Assembly (NCBI RefSeq): GCF_963082655.1
Contig: NC_081552.1
Span: 63,182,799 to 63,246,798 of the forward strand
Reading direction: 5' to 3'
Source: Stomoxys calcitrans
Taxonomy: Eukaryota; Arthropoda; Insecta; Diptera; Muscidae
Length of the DNA stretch: 64,000 bases
Positions 23,942-35,923 of the stretch are shown here, in pieces. Positions within the stretch are counted from its first letter, which is position 1. Each line of letters begins with the position of its first letter. Below the pieces are notes generated by a model. The model saw nothing but the letters and a program-made list of their open reading frames with translations, was not told where the DNA came from and did no database searches. The translations under genes were made by a program, and so were the position numbers.

Positions 23942-24662
23942 AGTGCGGCAAACTAAAGTAAGTTAAGCCTCCCGATTTCCGACCCAAACATGGGACTATA
24001 TTTAGACATATCTGCAATATAGAGCGATCTGCCGGGTCTAAGGCCCATAAAAGCTTTATTTTTTACCCGATTTCACCTAAATTTGAGCCAGTAAAAACAG
24101 TCTCAACATCCGACTTAAATATCGTTCAGATCGGCTTATATTTAGATATAACTGCCATATAGACCGATCTGCGGATTAAGAGTCTGAAGCCGATAAAAGC
24201 AGCATTTATTACCCAATTTCACCGAAATTTTAAACATTGAGTTGTTTTAAGCCTTCCGCCATCTAACCCAAATATGGTTCAGGTCGGACTATATTTATAT
24301 ATATCTGTCATATAGGCTGATGTGCCGATTAAGGGTATAAAGCCCATAAAAGCCCGATTAAGGGTCTAAAGCCTATAAAAGCTTTACTTATTACCCGATT
24401 TCGCTGAAATTTGAATTAGTGAGTTGTTTTAAGCCTCCCTACATCCGACCCATATATGAATCAGATCAGATTAAACTGATCTTCCAATTAAGTGTCTAAA
24501 TCCCATACTTGCATATAAGTTCTCCGGACCTGAATAAATATGATCAAGATCAGCCCCTATTTAGATATAACTATGGATATGGTAGTGAAGTCATAATAAA
24601 CCCACCTTGGTGGTGGGTATCCAAATTTCGGTCCGGCCGAACTTAACGCCTTTTTACTTGTT
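23942..24662 (+). mobile_element. Family B HINE lacking its T-end
   Basis: B units (TTTAGATATAACTGCCATATAGACC) with the CCCATAAAAGC motif end in GGTGGTGGGTATCC, a GGTCCGGCCGAAC palindrome and TTTTTACTTGTT at 24662. The left boundary is an abrupt junction with the preceding A fragment; no T-end. Confidence 0.75.
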
Positions 24663-25100
24663 TTACTCACTAGCAAAGGATTAGGGTATACTAATCTAGT
24701 CATTCCGTTTGTAACACCTCGAAATATTCGTCTAAGACGCCATAAAGCATATATATTCTTGATTGCCTCAACATTCTAATTCGATCTACCCATGTCCTTC
24801 CGTACATCCATCCGTCTGTCGAAATTACGATATTGGTCGAACGCGTAAAGCTAGCCGCTTGAAATTTTCCTCAGATACTTAGTATCGATGTAGGTCGTAG
24901 GGGATTGTAAATGGACCATATCGGCTTAGATTTAGATATAGCTCTCATATAAGCCGATCTCCCGATTTGACTTCTTAGGCCCTTACAAGCCGGTATTTTT
25001 CCCGATTTGGATGAAATTTTGCATGTAGTGTTCTATTATGACTTCCAACAACTGTGCCAAGTACTTTCCAAATCTGTCTACAACCTGATATAGCTGAACA
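24663..25100 (+). mobile_element. Family A2 HINE lacking its H-end
   Basis: Starts immediately after the previous H-end with a damaged T-end (AGGATTAGGGTATACTAATC). It has a short TCCATCCGTCTGTCG tract and about two units, and fades at CCTGATATAGCTGAAC. Confidence 0.7.
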
Positions 25101-25153
25101 TTTTGAATGCGGTTGTAGGGTTCGTGAAGAATCTATTAGGTTAAGATTTTGGG

Positions 25154-26796
25154 TTTTTATACCCTCCACCATAAGATGGGGGGTATACTAATTTCGTCAT
25201 TCTGTTTGTAACTACTCGAAATATTCGTCTGAGACCCCATAAAGTATATATATTCTTGATCGTCACGACATTTAATGTCGATCTAGCCATGTCCGTCCGT
25301 CTGTCCGTCCGTCCGTCCGTCTGTCTGTCGAAAGCACGCTAACTTCCGAAGGAGTAAAGCTAGCCGCTTGAAATTTTGCACAAATACTTCTTATTAGTGT
25401 AGGTCAGTTGGTATTGTAAATGGGCCATATCGGTCTATGTTTTGATATAGCTGCCATATAAACCGATCTTGGGTTTGAATTCTTGGCCCTCTAGAGTGCG
25501 CAATTCTTATCCGATTGGAATGAAATTTTGCACGACGTGTTTTGTTACGATATCCAACAACTTTGCTAAATATGGTTCAAATCAGTCCATAACCTGATAT
25601 AGCTGCCATATAAACCGATCTTGGGTCTTGACTTCTTGAGCCTCTAGAGTGCGCAATTCTCATCCGATTGGGGTGAAATTTTGCACGACGTGTTTTGTTA
25701 TGATATCCAACAACTGTGCCAAGTATAGTTCAAATCGGTCCATAACCTGATATAGCTGCCATATAAACCGATCTGGGGTCTTGACTTCTTGAGCCTCTAG
25801 AGTGCGCAATTCTTATCCAATTGGAATGAAATTTTGCACGACGTGTTTTGTTATTATATCCAACAACTGTGCCAAGTATGGTTCAAATCAGTTCATAACC
25901 TGATATAGCTGCCATATAAACCGATCTTGGGTCTTGACTTCTTGAGCCTCTAGAGGGCGCAATTCTTATCCGATTGGCATGGAATTTCGCACGACGTGTT
26001 TTGTTATGATACCCAACAACTGTGCCAAGTATGGTTCAAATCGGTTTATAACCTGATATAGCTGCCATATAAACCGATCTTGGGTCTTGACTTCTTGAGC
26101 CTCTAGAGGGCACAATTCTTATACGATTTGAATGAATTTTTGCACGAAGTATTTCGTTATGATATCCAACAACTGTGTCAAGTATGGTTCAAATTGGTTC
26201 ATAACCTGATATAGCTGTCATATAAACAGATCTGTGGATTTGACTTCTTGAGCTTCTAGAGGGCGCAATTCCTATCCGATTTGGCTGAATTTTTGCATGA
26301 CGTATTTTATTTCTACTTTCAACAACTGTGTCAAATAATGTTCAAATCAGTTCATAACCTGATATAGCTGCCATATAAACCGATCTGGGATCTTGACTTC
26401 TTGACCCCTAGAGGTCGCAATTATTATCCGATATGCCTGAAATTTTGTACGACGGATCCTCTCATGACCATCAACAAACGTGTTTATTATGGTCTGAATC
26501 GGTCTATAGCCCGATACAGATCCCATATAAATCGTTCTCTCTATTTTACTTCGTGATCCCCAATGGGCGCAATTCTTATACGAATTGGCTGAAATTTTAC
26601 ACAGGTCTCCAACATATAATTTAATTGTGGTCCGAACCGGACCATATCTTGATATCGTTTTAATAGCAGAGCAACTCTTTTCTTATATCCTTTTTTGCCT
26701 AGGAAGAGATGCCGGGAAAAGAACTCGACAAATGCGATCCATGGTGGAGGGTATATAAGATTCGGCCCGGCCGAACTTAGCACGCTTTTACTTGTT
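25154..26796 (+). mobile_element. Family A HINE, complete; first of a head-to-tail trio
   Basis: T-end TTTTTATACCCTCCACC, (GTCY)n at about 25290-25329, and about seven 153-bp units. For example, CCGATTGG anchors lie at 25511 and 25663. The A-specific subterminal block (GAAGAGATGCCGGGAAAAGA, ATCCATGGTGGAGGGTATAT) is followed by the intact GGCCCGGCC palindrome and the terminal ACGCTTTTACTTGTT. Confidence 0.9.
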
Positions 26797-28341
26797 ATTA
26801 TACCCTCCACCATAAGATGGGGGGTATACTAATTTCGTCATTCTGTTTGTAACTACTCGAAATATTCGTCTGAGACCCCATAAAGTATATATATTCTTGA
26901 TCGTCGCGACATTTTATGTCGATCTAGCCATGTCCGTCCGTCTGTCCGTCCGTCCGTCCGTCCGTCCGTCCGTCCGTCCGTCCGTCCGTCCGTCCGTCCG
27001 TCCGTCCGTCTGTCTGTCGAAAGCACGCTAACTTCCGAAGGAGTAAAGCTAGCCGCTTGAAATTTTGCACAAATACTTCTTATTAGTGTATGTCGGTTGG
27101 TATTGTAAATGGGCCATATCGGTCCATGTTTTGATATAGCTGCCATATAAACCGATCTTGGGTCTTGACTTCTTGAGCCTCTAGAGTGCGCAATTCTTAT
27201 CCGATTGGAACGAAATTTTGCACGACGTGTTTTGCTATGATATTCAACTACTGTGCCAAGTATAGTTCACATCGGTCCATAACCTGATATAGCTGCCATA
27301 TAAACCGATCTTGGGTCTTGACTTCTTGAGCCTCTAGCGTGCGCAATTCTTATCCGATCAGAATGAAATTTTGCACGACGTGTTTTGTTATGATATCCAA
27401 CAACTTTGCCAAGTATAGTTCAAATCGGTTCATAACCTGATATAGCTGCCATATAAACCGATCTTGGGTCTTGACTTCTTGAGCCTCTAGCGTGCGCAAT
27501 TCTTATCCGATCAGAATGAAATTTTGCACGACGAGTTTTGTTATGATATCCAAAAACTGTGCCAAGTATGGTTAAAATCGGTCCATAAAGTGATATAGCT
27601 GCCATATAAACCGATCTTGGGTCTTGACTTCTTGAGCCTCTAGAGGGCACAATTCTTATCCGATTTGAATGAATTTTTGCACGAAGTATTTCGGTATGAT
27701 ATCCAACAACTGTGCCAAGTATGGTTGAAATCGGTCCATAACCTGATATAGCTGTCATATAAACCGATCTGGGATCTGGATCTGGGATCTTCTTGAGCTT
27801 CTAGAGGGCGCAATTCGTATCCGATTTGGCTGAAATTTTGCATGACGTATTTTATTTTTACTATCAACAACTGTGTCAAATAAGGTTCAAATCGGTTCAT
27901 AACCTGATATAGCTGCCATATAAACCGATCTGGGATCTTGACTTCTTGACCCCTAGAGGTCGCAATTATTATCCGATATGCCTGAAATTTTGTATGACGG
28001 ATCCTCTCATGACCATCAACAAACGTGTTTATTATGGTCTGAATCGGTCTATAGCCCGATACAAATCCCATATAAATCGTTCTCTCTATTTTACTTCGTG
28101 AGCCCCAATGGGCGCAATTCTTATACGAATTGACTGAAATTTTACACAGGTCTCCAACACATAATTTAATTGTGGTCCGAACCGGACCATATCTTGATAT
28201 CGTTTTAATAGCAGAGCAACTCTTTTCTTATATCCTTTTTTGCCTAAGAAGAGATGCCGGGAAAAGAACTCGACAAATGCGATCCATGGTGGAGGGTATA
28301 TAAGATTCGGCCCGGCCGAACTTAGCACGCTTTTACTTGTT
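26797..28341 (+). mobile_element. Family A HINE, complete; second of the trio
   Basis: Its T-end begins directly after the H-end of the previous copy, with no spacer beyond a few A/T. It carries the longest (GTCY)n in the window (about 26931-27018). It has the diagnostic GGATCTGGATCTGGGATC duplication, shared with the copy inside the left gypsy LTR at 42144-43374. The H-end is intact. Confidence 0.9.
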
Positions 28342-28506
28342 TTATTATGATTTAATTTTGTTTATTTTAATTTTTGTAATGTCTTTATTCTGAAAATATA
28401 ACGTGCCAGAGTTTCTGCTAAAAATAGTTTTTAATTTCGGTATAGACCATATATTTTTGAAATAGAGGGTCAAAACAGACAATTGTCCTATTACGTCCAT
28501 TCCGTA
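28342..28506. other. Short AT-rich spacer
   Basis: Spacer between the second and third A elements; nothing recognisable. Confidence 0.5.
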
Positions 28507-29716
28507 TTTTTATACCATCCACCATAGATGGGGGGTATACTAATTTCGTCATTCTGTTTGTAACTACTCGAAATATTCGTCTGAGGCACCATAAAGCCTC
28601 AGACATTTTATGTCGATGTAGGCATGTCCGTCAGTCTGTCCGTCCGTCCGTCCGTCTGTCCGTCCGTCCGTCCGTCTGTCCGTCCGTCCGTCCGTCCGTC
28701 TGTCTGTCGAAAGCACGGTAACTTCCGAAGGAGTAAAGCTAGACGCTTGAAATTTTGCACAAATACTTCTTATTAGTGTAGGTCGGTTGGTATTGTAAAT
28801 GGGCCATATCGGTCCATGTTTTGATATAGCTGCCATATAAACCGATCTTGGGTCTTGACTACTTGAGTCTCTAGAGTGCGCAATTCTTATTCGATGGGAA
28901 TGAAATTTTGCACGACGTGTTTTGTTATGATATCCAACAACTGTGCCAAGTATGGTTCAAATCGGTCCATAACCTGATATAGCTGCCATATAAACCGTTC
29001 TTGGGTCTTGACTTCTTGAGCCTCTAGAGGGCGCAATTCTTATCCGATTGGAAAGAACTTTTGCACGAAGTATTTCATTATGATATCCAACAACTGTGCT
29101 AAGTTTGGTTCAAATCGGCCCATAACCATATAGCTGTCATATAAACAGATCTGGGGATTTGACTTCTTGAGCTTCTAGAGGGCGCAATTCCTATCCGATT
29201 TGGCTGAAATTTTGCATGACCTATTTTATTCCTACTTTCAACAACTGTGTCAAATGAGGTTCAAATCGGTTCATAACCTGATATAGCTGCCATATAAACC
29301 GATCTGGGATCTTGACTTCTTGACCCCAAGAGGTCGCAATTATTATCCGATATGCCTGAAACTTTGTACGACGGATCCTCTCATGACCATCAACAAACGT
29401 GTTTATTATGGTCTGAATCGGCCTATAGCCCGATACAGATCCCATATAAATCGTTCTCTCTATTTTACTCCGTGAGCCCCCAATGGGGGCAATTCTTATA
29501 CGAATTGGCTGAAATTTTACACAGGTCTCCAACATATAATTTAATTGTGGTCCGAACCGGACCATATCTTGATATCGCTCTAATAGCAGAGCAACTCTTT
29601 TCTTATATCCTTTTTTGACTAAGAAGAGATGCCGGGAAAAGAACTCGATAAATGCGATTCATGGTGGAGGGTATATAGGATTCGGCCCGGCCGAACTTAG
29701 CACGCTTTTACTTGTT
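28507..29716 (+). mobile_element. Family A HINE, complete; third of the trio
   Basis: T-end TTTTTATACCATCCACCATAG, (GTCY)n at about 28623-28707, and fewer units than its two neighbours. The usual ATATATATTCTTGATC core next to the T-end is deleted. Intact H-end palindrome and CTTTTACTTGTT at 29716. Confidence 0.88.
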
Positions 29717-29907
29717 TATCTTGGGCTTAAATAAAACACTTGGGTTTATTTTATTTTCAACCTTTATTGGCGGCTGCAGCTCCAAAAATGCCAATTTCTG
29801 GTTTGTGCGTCTTCTTATATAGGCAATTAGAAAATAACATTGAATTGAAACTAAGCAATAAACAACAAGAATTCGAAGATATTGAGTAATAACTAAATAA
29901 TCACAAA
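29717..29907. other. Short unrecognised spacer
   Basis: AT-rich; no repeat ends or frames. Confidence 0.5.
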
Positions 29908-31434
29908 AACAAGTAAAAAGGCCTTAAGTTCGGCCGGGCCGAACTTTGGTTACCTACCACCTCGTGTATATATGTAAACCACCTTTCCTCAAAATTCGGT
30001 GTAAATTTCTTACCTTATGTTCCATAGCAGTCATAGCGAAATATATTCCGATTTAGACTAAATACTAATAGGTACAGGTCATTCAATTGTACATAACAAA
30101 ATAGTGATCTTTTTATTAGCTATATCTTAAAATAAATCGATCTGAACCATATAAGACACGGATGTCGAAAAGCCGAACATAAGTCACTGCGTCAAATTTC
30201 AGTGAACTCGGATTATAAATGCGCCTTTTATTGGGCCAAGACTTTAAATCGAGATATTGGTCTACATGACAGCTATATCCAAATCTGGACCGATTTGGGC
30301 CAAGTTGCAGAAAAATGTCGAAGAGCCTAATACAAAGCACTGTCCCAAATTTCGGCGAAATCGGACAATAAATGTGCCCTTTAAGGGCCCAAAACTTTAA
30401 ATCGAGAGATCAATCTATATGGCAGCTATATTCAAATCTTGACCGATCTGGGCAAATTAGTGAAGGATATCGAAGTGCCTAACACAACTCACTGTTTCAG
30501 ATTTCAGCGACATCGGACAATAAATGCGCCTTTTATGGAACCAAACCTTAAAACCACGATATCGGTCTATATGGCAGCTATATCAAAATCTGAACCGATC
30601 TGTGCGATATTCCAGATGTATGTCGAGGGCCTTAACATAACTCACTGTCCCAAATTTCGTCGACATCGGACAATAAATTCGCCTTTTATGGGCCCAGAAC
30701 CTTAAATCGAGAAATCTGACAGGTATATCCAAATCTGAACCGATCAGGGCCAAATTAAAGAAAGATGTCTAAGGGCCTAAGACAACTCACTGTCCCAAAT
30801 TTCAGCAAAATCGGATAAAAAATTTGGCTTTTATTGGCTAAGGCCCTTAATCGGCGGATCGGTCTATATGGCAGCTGTATCCAAATCTGAAACCGATCTA
30901 GGCCAAATTAACGAAAGAAGTCGAAGGGATTAACACAACTCACTGTCCCAATTTTCAGCTAAATCGGGTAATAAATGTAGCTTTTATGGGCCTAAGACCC
31001 CAAATCGGAGGATCGGTCTATATGGCACCTATATCTAAATCTGGACCGATCTAACCCAAATAGACGAAGGATTTTGAAGGGATTAACACAACTCCCTGTC
31101 CCAAATTTCAGCTAAATCGGAAAATAAATGTGGCTTTTTTGGGCCAAAAAACACAAAATCTGCGGATCGGTCTGGGTGGAGGCCATATTTAGATATAGTC
31201 CGATATAGCCCATCTTCGAACTTAACCAGCTAATAGACAAAAAAAGAATCCGTTCAAAGCTTCAGCTTAAAATCTCTATTTTTAAAGATTCTAGCGTGTT
31301 TTCAACAAACAGACGGACATGTCTAGATCGTCTTAGATTTTTACGCTGATCAAGAATATATATACTTTATAGAGTCGGAAATGGATATTTCGATATGTTG
31401 CAAACGGAATGACGTAATAAATATACCCCCATCC
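29908..31434 (-). mobile_element. Family B HINE truncated at its T-end
   Basis: H-end AACAAGTAAAAAGGCC with palindrome, about eight 153-bp units, and the AAGAATATATATACTTTATAG core. It then stops at CCCCCATCC, missing the last 20 or so bases (TTCGGTGGTGGGTATA). LINE sequence begins there. Confidence 0.85.
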
Positions 31435-33947
31435 AATATCACAAGTGAAAATAGACATGCAAAACAATCACTCAATTTGTCTGTTGAGAGTAGAGTGGTA
31501 TGTGTTTAAGCTTCTCTCTTTATATTTACGTTGAACAAAAGATTATTAAGAGAAAACACGAGTCATTCATCCAGCATTCTGGATATATTTTTTGTTAACA
31601 ATGTTGCAAATGTTTTGTTTTATGACCAACTTGCTGCACCTGGTTTTTCTAAACATGACCTACTGTTTCTAACATATAACTACGTCATGACCTATCAAGA
31701 CAACAGAATTACCTACCGCGATTTTAAGAAAATAAACTACAATTTACTGAATCACCTTACTGATGAAGTACCGTGGGACTCAATTTATCACTTTGACTCT
31801 GTGGATGAACAAATATCATTTGTTCAAAATCATATCTGTTCAATATACAATCGATGTGTTCCAGAGAAAACAATAACAATTAAATATTCACAACCACCTT
31901 GGTTTAACCAGCGAATAAAAACTTTGATTGATGAAAGAAACTTTTCATATAGACGTTGGAAACGTTTTAGAACCTCACAACTACATGAACATTTTAAAAA
32001 TGCTAGAAGAGCTGTTGGAAAGTGTATAACTGAGGCAAAGACATTGTATTTTCATAATAAATTTCAGAATGCTGTTAATAGTCGCTCTAAATGGAATGAG
32101 ATACGAAAAATTGGCGTTGGAGAAAAACGCAATACTCAGCTGGAACCCAACTTGAACATAAATGAACTAAATGAGAATTTTGTTTCAATAAACACTGTCT
32201 ATCCTACTGAAAATATATATGAAAATATGTGCATGGTAGCTGTTGAAAATCCTTTTTCCTTTCGCTGTGTAAATGAAACTGAGGTTCTACACAGCATTCT
32301 GTCCATTAAATCTAATGCGATCGGAACTGATGAAATAAATCCACGATTTATTAAAATAATTGTGCCAAAGATTCTGCCATATTTAACATATATATTTAAC
32401 ACTGTTCTAACTAAATCCACTTTTCCGCTTGAATGGAAACATGCAAAAATTGTACCTATTCGCAAATCAAAAAATGAGTACCGTCCCATCGCCATTTTAC
32501 CATACCTGTCTAAAGCACTGGAACGCATAATGGCTAACCAAATTGAGCATTTTCTGAAATCTGAAAATTTGTTATCTAACTGGCAATCTGGATTTAGAAA
32601 GAAAAGAAGTTGTACCACTGTTCTGATTGATGTAATTGAAAACCTTCGTCAAAGTATGGATAACGGAATGATATCCTTTCTCCTTCTTTTGGATCACAGT
32701 AAGGCCTTTGACACTGTAAACCATAATATTCTTGTCCTAAAACTTATGAAATTATTTAATTTCTCCGAGACGTCTTGCAAGCTGATATCATCATATTTGA
32801 CGCAAAGATCGCAGTCTGTTTTTTATAACAATAGTTGGTCTAACTCTCTGAATGTCCTTAAAGGAGTACCTCAAGGTTCTATCCTTGGCCCTCTTTTATT
32901 TTCCATGTATATAAATGATCTGCCTGATGTGCCTGCAACATCTAAAATCCAAATGTATGCTGACGATGTCCAACTTTACACATACTGCAAACTGAAAGAT
33001 ATCCAAACCTGTGTGTCTAACATAAATATTGATTTAGACTTAATACATTGTTGGGCTGTTAATAATGCATTATGTTTAAATCCATCCAAAACCAAACTGA
33101 TTCTGATAAGTAAAAGAAATGTGACAATAACTGATGATCTCGTTGTGAAAATTGGTAACTCTGTAGTGAATCTTGTACAAGTAGCCACAAATTTAGGATT
33201 GACTTTTAATTCAACCCTAACGTGGACAAATCACATTAATGCAACAGTTGGCAAAGTACGTGGGATGCTGCGAAATTTATGGACTGTTCGCTTGTCAACT
33301 CCTTTTCACATCCGAATGTTACTTGCAAAAAGTTATTTAATTCCCACATTGTTATATGGATGCGAGATATTTGCGAATTGTGATGCAGACACCAGTAGAA
33401 AGCTTAATGTTGCTTACAATGATATTGCAAGATATGTGTTTAACAAAAGTCGACAAGCTCGTATATCACAATTTACATACCAAATATTTAACTTAACTTT
33501 TTCAAACTTACTGAATGTCAGATGTCTACTTCTTCTGCACAAGGTAATCTACACAAAAGAACCTGAATACCTACACAAACATCTGAAATTCGCCAGATCC
33601 AACCGTGGCCTAAAACTCATTCAACCACGATTTGCCACACAAACCTCTGAACGACAGTACATTGTACATAGTACGCGTCTCTGGAACAACCTACCTCCCA
33701 ACATACAGAGCATAAGCAATGCAACTTCATTCAAAAATGAGCTATTTAAATTTTTTAAATGAACTACGAATTATTTTTCTTTAAATGTCCTTAATATTTA
33801 CTACTATAATTTAAAATGTTAAGATTAGTTAATATCCTTTTAAAAAGAATAATCATTATTTTATATACTCTATTGCGAATCAGCACATTAACATATAAGA
33901 TATAATCTTGTTGTGCTGGTGTTACACTCAATAAACAAACAAACAAA
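31435..33947 (+). mobile_element. 5'-truncated LINE (CR1/L2-like group)
   Basis: Non-LTR retrotransposon: an open RT frame, a short 3' UTR and a 3' end of ACAA repeats (AATAAACAAACAAACAAA) at about 33930-33947. The 5' end lies inside the endonuclease region, the usual outcome of incomplete target-primed reverse transcription. It is flanked by a T-end-truncated B on the left and the H-end of another B on the right. No clear target duplication can be read because both flanks are repeats. Confidence 0.85.
31531..33762 (+). CDS. LINE ORF2 fragment: endonuclease C-terminus plus reverse transcriptase
   Basis: The 743-codon open frame begins at TTG, without an ATG or a stop-free extension of more than about seven codons upstream, so the true N-terminus is missing. 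Residues 14-50 look like the end of an apurinic-type endonuclease (SILDIFFV, FSKHDLLFL). The RT domain spans roughly 250-560: SNAIGTDEINPRF (261-273), LDHSKAFDTV (387-396), GVPQGSILGP (445-454) and catalytic MYADD (475-479). A C-terminal LYGCEIF and RLWNNLPPNI segment follows. The LDHSKAFDTV form suggests a CR1/L2-like group rather than R1 or jockey. RT would copy LINE RNA at a nicked target; without endonuclease this copy should not be autonomous. The intact frame suggests a young insertion. The remnant at 8300-12185 is an older relative. Confidence 0.9.
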   Translation: MNKRLLRENTSHSSSILDIFFVNNVANVLFYDQLAAPGFSKHDLLFLTYNYVMTYQDNRITYRDFKKINYNLLNHLTDEVPWDSIYHFDSVDEQISFVQNHICSIYNRCVPEKTITIKYSQPPWFNQRIKTLIDERNFSYRRWKRFRTSQLHEHFKNARRAVGKCITEAKTLYFHNKFQNAVNSRSKWNEIRKIGVGEKRNTQLEPNLNINELNENFVSINTVYPTENIYENMCMVAVENPFSFRCVNETEVLHSILSIKSNAIGTDEINPRFIKIIVPKILPYLTYIFNTVLTKSTFPLEWKHAKIVPIRKSKNEYRPIAILPYLSKALERIMANQIEHFLKSENLLSNWQSGFRKKRSCTTVLIDVIENLRQSMDNGMISFLLLLDHSKAFDTVNHNILVLKLMKLFNFSETSCKLISSYLTQRSQSVFYNNSWSNSLNVLKGVPQGSILGPLLFSMYINDLPDVPATSKIQMYADDVQLYTYCKLKDIQTCVSNINIDLDLIHCWAVNNALCLNPSKTKLILISKRNVTITDDLVVKIGNSVVNLVQVATNLGLTFNSTLTWTNHINATVGKVRGMLRNLWTVRLSTPFHIRMLLAKSYLIPTLLYGCEIFANCDADTSRKLNVAYNDIARYVFNKSRQARISQFTYQIFNLTFSNLLNVRCLLLLHKVIYTKEPEYLHKHLKFARSNRGLKLIQPRFATQTSERQYIVHSTRLWNNLPPNIQSISNATSFKNELFKFFK

Positions 33948-35482
33948 AACAAGTAAAAAGGCGTTAAGTTCGGCCGGACCGAAATTTGGATACCCACCAC
34001 CTCGGGTATATATGTAAACCACCTTTCATCAAAATTTGGTGAAAATTTCATACCTTATGTCCCATATCAGTTATATCAAAATAGGTTCCGATTTGGACCT
34101 AATACTAATAGCTTTTATGGGGCCAAGACTTTAAATCGAGATATCGGTCTATATGGCAGCTACATCCAAATCTGGACCGATCTGTGCGATATTGCAGAAG
34201 TATGTCAAGCCCTTAACCCACCACCTCGGGTATATATGTAAACCACCTTTCATCAAAATTTGGTGAAAATTTCATACCTTATGTCCCATATCAGTTATAT
34301 CAAAATAGGTTCCGATTTGGACCTAATACTAATAGCTTTTATGGGGCCAAGACTTTAAATCGAGATATCGGTCTATATGGCAGCTACATCCAAATCTGGA
34401 CCGATCTGTGCGATATTGCAGAAGTATGTCAAGGCCCTTAACCTAACTTACTGTCCCAAATTTCGGCGACATCGGACAATAAATGAGCATTTTAAGGGCC
34501 CAAAACCATAAATAAAGAAATCGGTGTATATGACAGCTATATCCTAATCTGAACCGATCTGGACCAAATTGAAGAAAGTTGTCGAAGGGGATAACACAAC
34601 TCATTCTCCCAAATTACAGCAAAATCGGATAATAAATGTGGCTTTTATGGGCCTAACACCATAAATCGGAGGATCGGTCTATATGGCAGCTATATCCAAA
34701 TATGGACCGATCTGAGCCAAATTGACGGAGGATGTTAATGGACCTTACACAACTGACTGTCCCAAATTTCAGCAAAATCGGTTAATAAATGTGGCTTTTA
34801 TGGGCCTTAGGCCCTTAATCGGAGGATCGGTCTATATGGCAGCTATATTCAAATAAGGACCGATCTGAGCCAAATTGACGAAGGATGTTGAAGGGCATAA
34901 CATTACTCACTGCCTGAAATTTCAGCAAAATCTGATAATAAATGTGGCTTTGGTGGGCCTAAGACCCCAAATCGGAGGATCGGTCTATATGACAGCTATA
35001 TCCAAATCTGAACCGATCTAAGCCATATTGACGGAAGATGTCGAAGGGTCTAAGACAACTCACTGTCTTAAATTTCAGCAAAATCGGATAATAAATGTGG
35101 CTTTTATGGGCCTAAGACCTTAAAGCGGCAAAATAGGATAATAAATGTGGCTTTTATGGGCCTAAGACCTTAAATCGGTGGATCGGTCTATATGGGGGCT
35201 ATATCAAGATATAGTCCGATTTAGCCCATCTTCGAACTTAACCTGCTTATGGACAAAAAAAGAATCTGTGCAAAATTTCAGCTCAATATCTCTATTTTTA
35301 AAGACTGTAGCGTGATTTCAACAGACAGACGGACAGACGGACGGACATGTCTAGATCGTCTTAGATTTTTACGCTGATCAAGAATATATATACTTTATAG
35401 GGTCGGAAATGGATATTTCGATGTGTTGCAAACGGAATGACAAAATGAATATGCCCCCATCCTTCGGTGGTGGGTATAAAAA
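33948..35482 (-). mobile_element. Family B HINE, complete, with a 224-bp tandem duplication
   Basis: H-end AACAAGTAAAAAGGCG and palindrome. The segment 33992-34215 (ACCCACCACCTCGGGTATAT to GTCAAGCCCTTAA) is repeated at 34216-34439 almost unchanged. B units and a GACAGACGGACAGACGG tract follow, with T-end CTTCGGTGGTGGGTATAAAA at 35482. Confidence 0.9.
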
Positions 35483-35483
35483 T

Positions 35484-35588
35484 AACAAGTAAAACCGTGC
35501 TAAGTTCGGCCGGGCCGAATCTTATATATCCTCCACCATGGATCGCATTTGTCGAGTTCTTTTCCCGCCATCTCGTCTTAGGCAAAAC
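35484..35588 (-). mobile_element. Family A H-end fragment
   Basis: About 105 bp comprising AACAAGTAAAACCGTGC, the full GGCCGGGCC palindrome and the subterminal CACCATGGATCGCATTTGTC block. It ends within GTCTTAGGCAAAAC. The rest of the element is replaced by a LINE ORF1 remnant. It abuts the T-end of the preceding B. Confidence 0.8.
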
Positions 35589-35923
35589 AAGAAAAGACCA
35601 ACACAGTGCTTGAATTGCCTCATGCACGGCCAGTAGACGCTCAGCGTATATGTTATGCGCCAATCAGCGTCACACAAAAGACTGTCCATTCACCAAAAAT
35701 GATAAAAAACCAACAGTGTTCTCTCGCTTCAAATGCAAAAAAATTGGTAAAGAGCGAACCGACCACTCTGCCAATGATATAAATTGTCCACTTCGTGCAC
35801 ATTATCTTGAGATTCACGAAAAAGCAACCGCAAAACTGAATCGAAGAAGAACAACAACAACAACTAGGAGAACAATGCAAGAACCAATTAATCTCACTCC
35901 AAATAGTCACGTTAACAACAATC
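35589..35923 (+). pseudogene. LINE ORF1 (gag-like) zinc-knuckle remnant
   Basis: One frame gives QCLNCLMHG, and another CANQRHTKDCPF, then RFKCKKIGKERTDHSAND, CPLRAHYLEIHEKA and a basic NRRRTTTTTRR tail. The cysteine/histidine spacing and the CP-(R)-xYxEI-xxKA ending resemble the nucleic-acid-binding C-terminus of ORF1 proteins of jockey-like LINEs. A stop and a frame change mark it as dead. It lies between an A H-end fragment and a full A element. Family assignment is by motif only. Confidence 0.55.

Noticed and set aside
25500..26400. Regular repeats suggesting a CRISPR-like array
   Set aside because: Units of about 153 bp are contiguous and diverged along their whole length, with no short repeat/unique spacer alternation. 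The genome is eukaryotic.
27420..28071. Long open frames with repeating peptide patterns (RSVYMAAISGY-like) in family A
   Set aside because: The repeat unit is 153 bp, a multiple of three, so a frame open in one unit stays open through the array. The peptide is a by-product, repeated in every A copy, with no initiation or domain support.
32199..33188. Minus-strand frames inside the LINE ORF2
   Set aside because: Antisense shadows of the RT frame.
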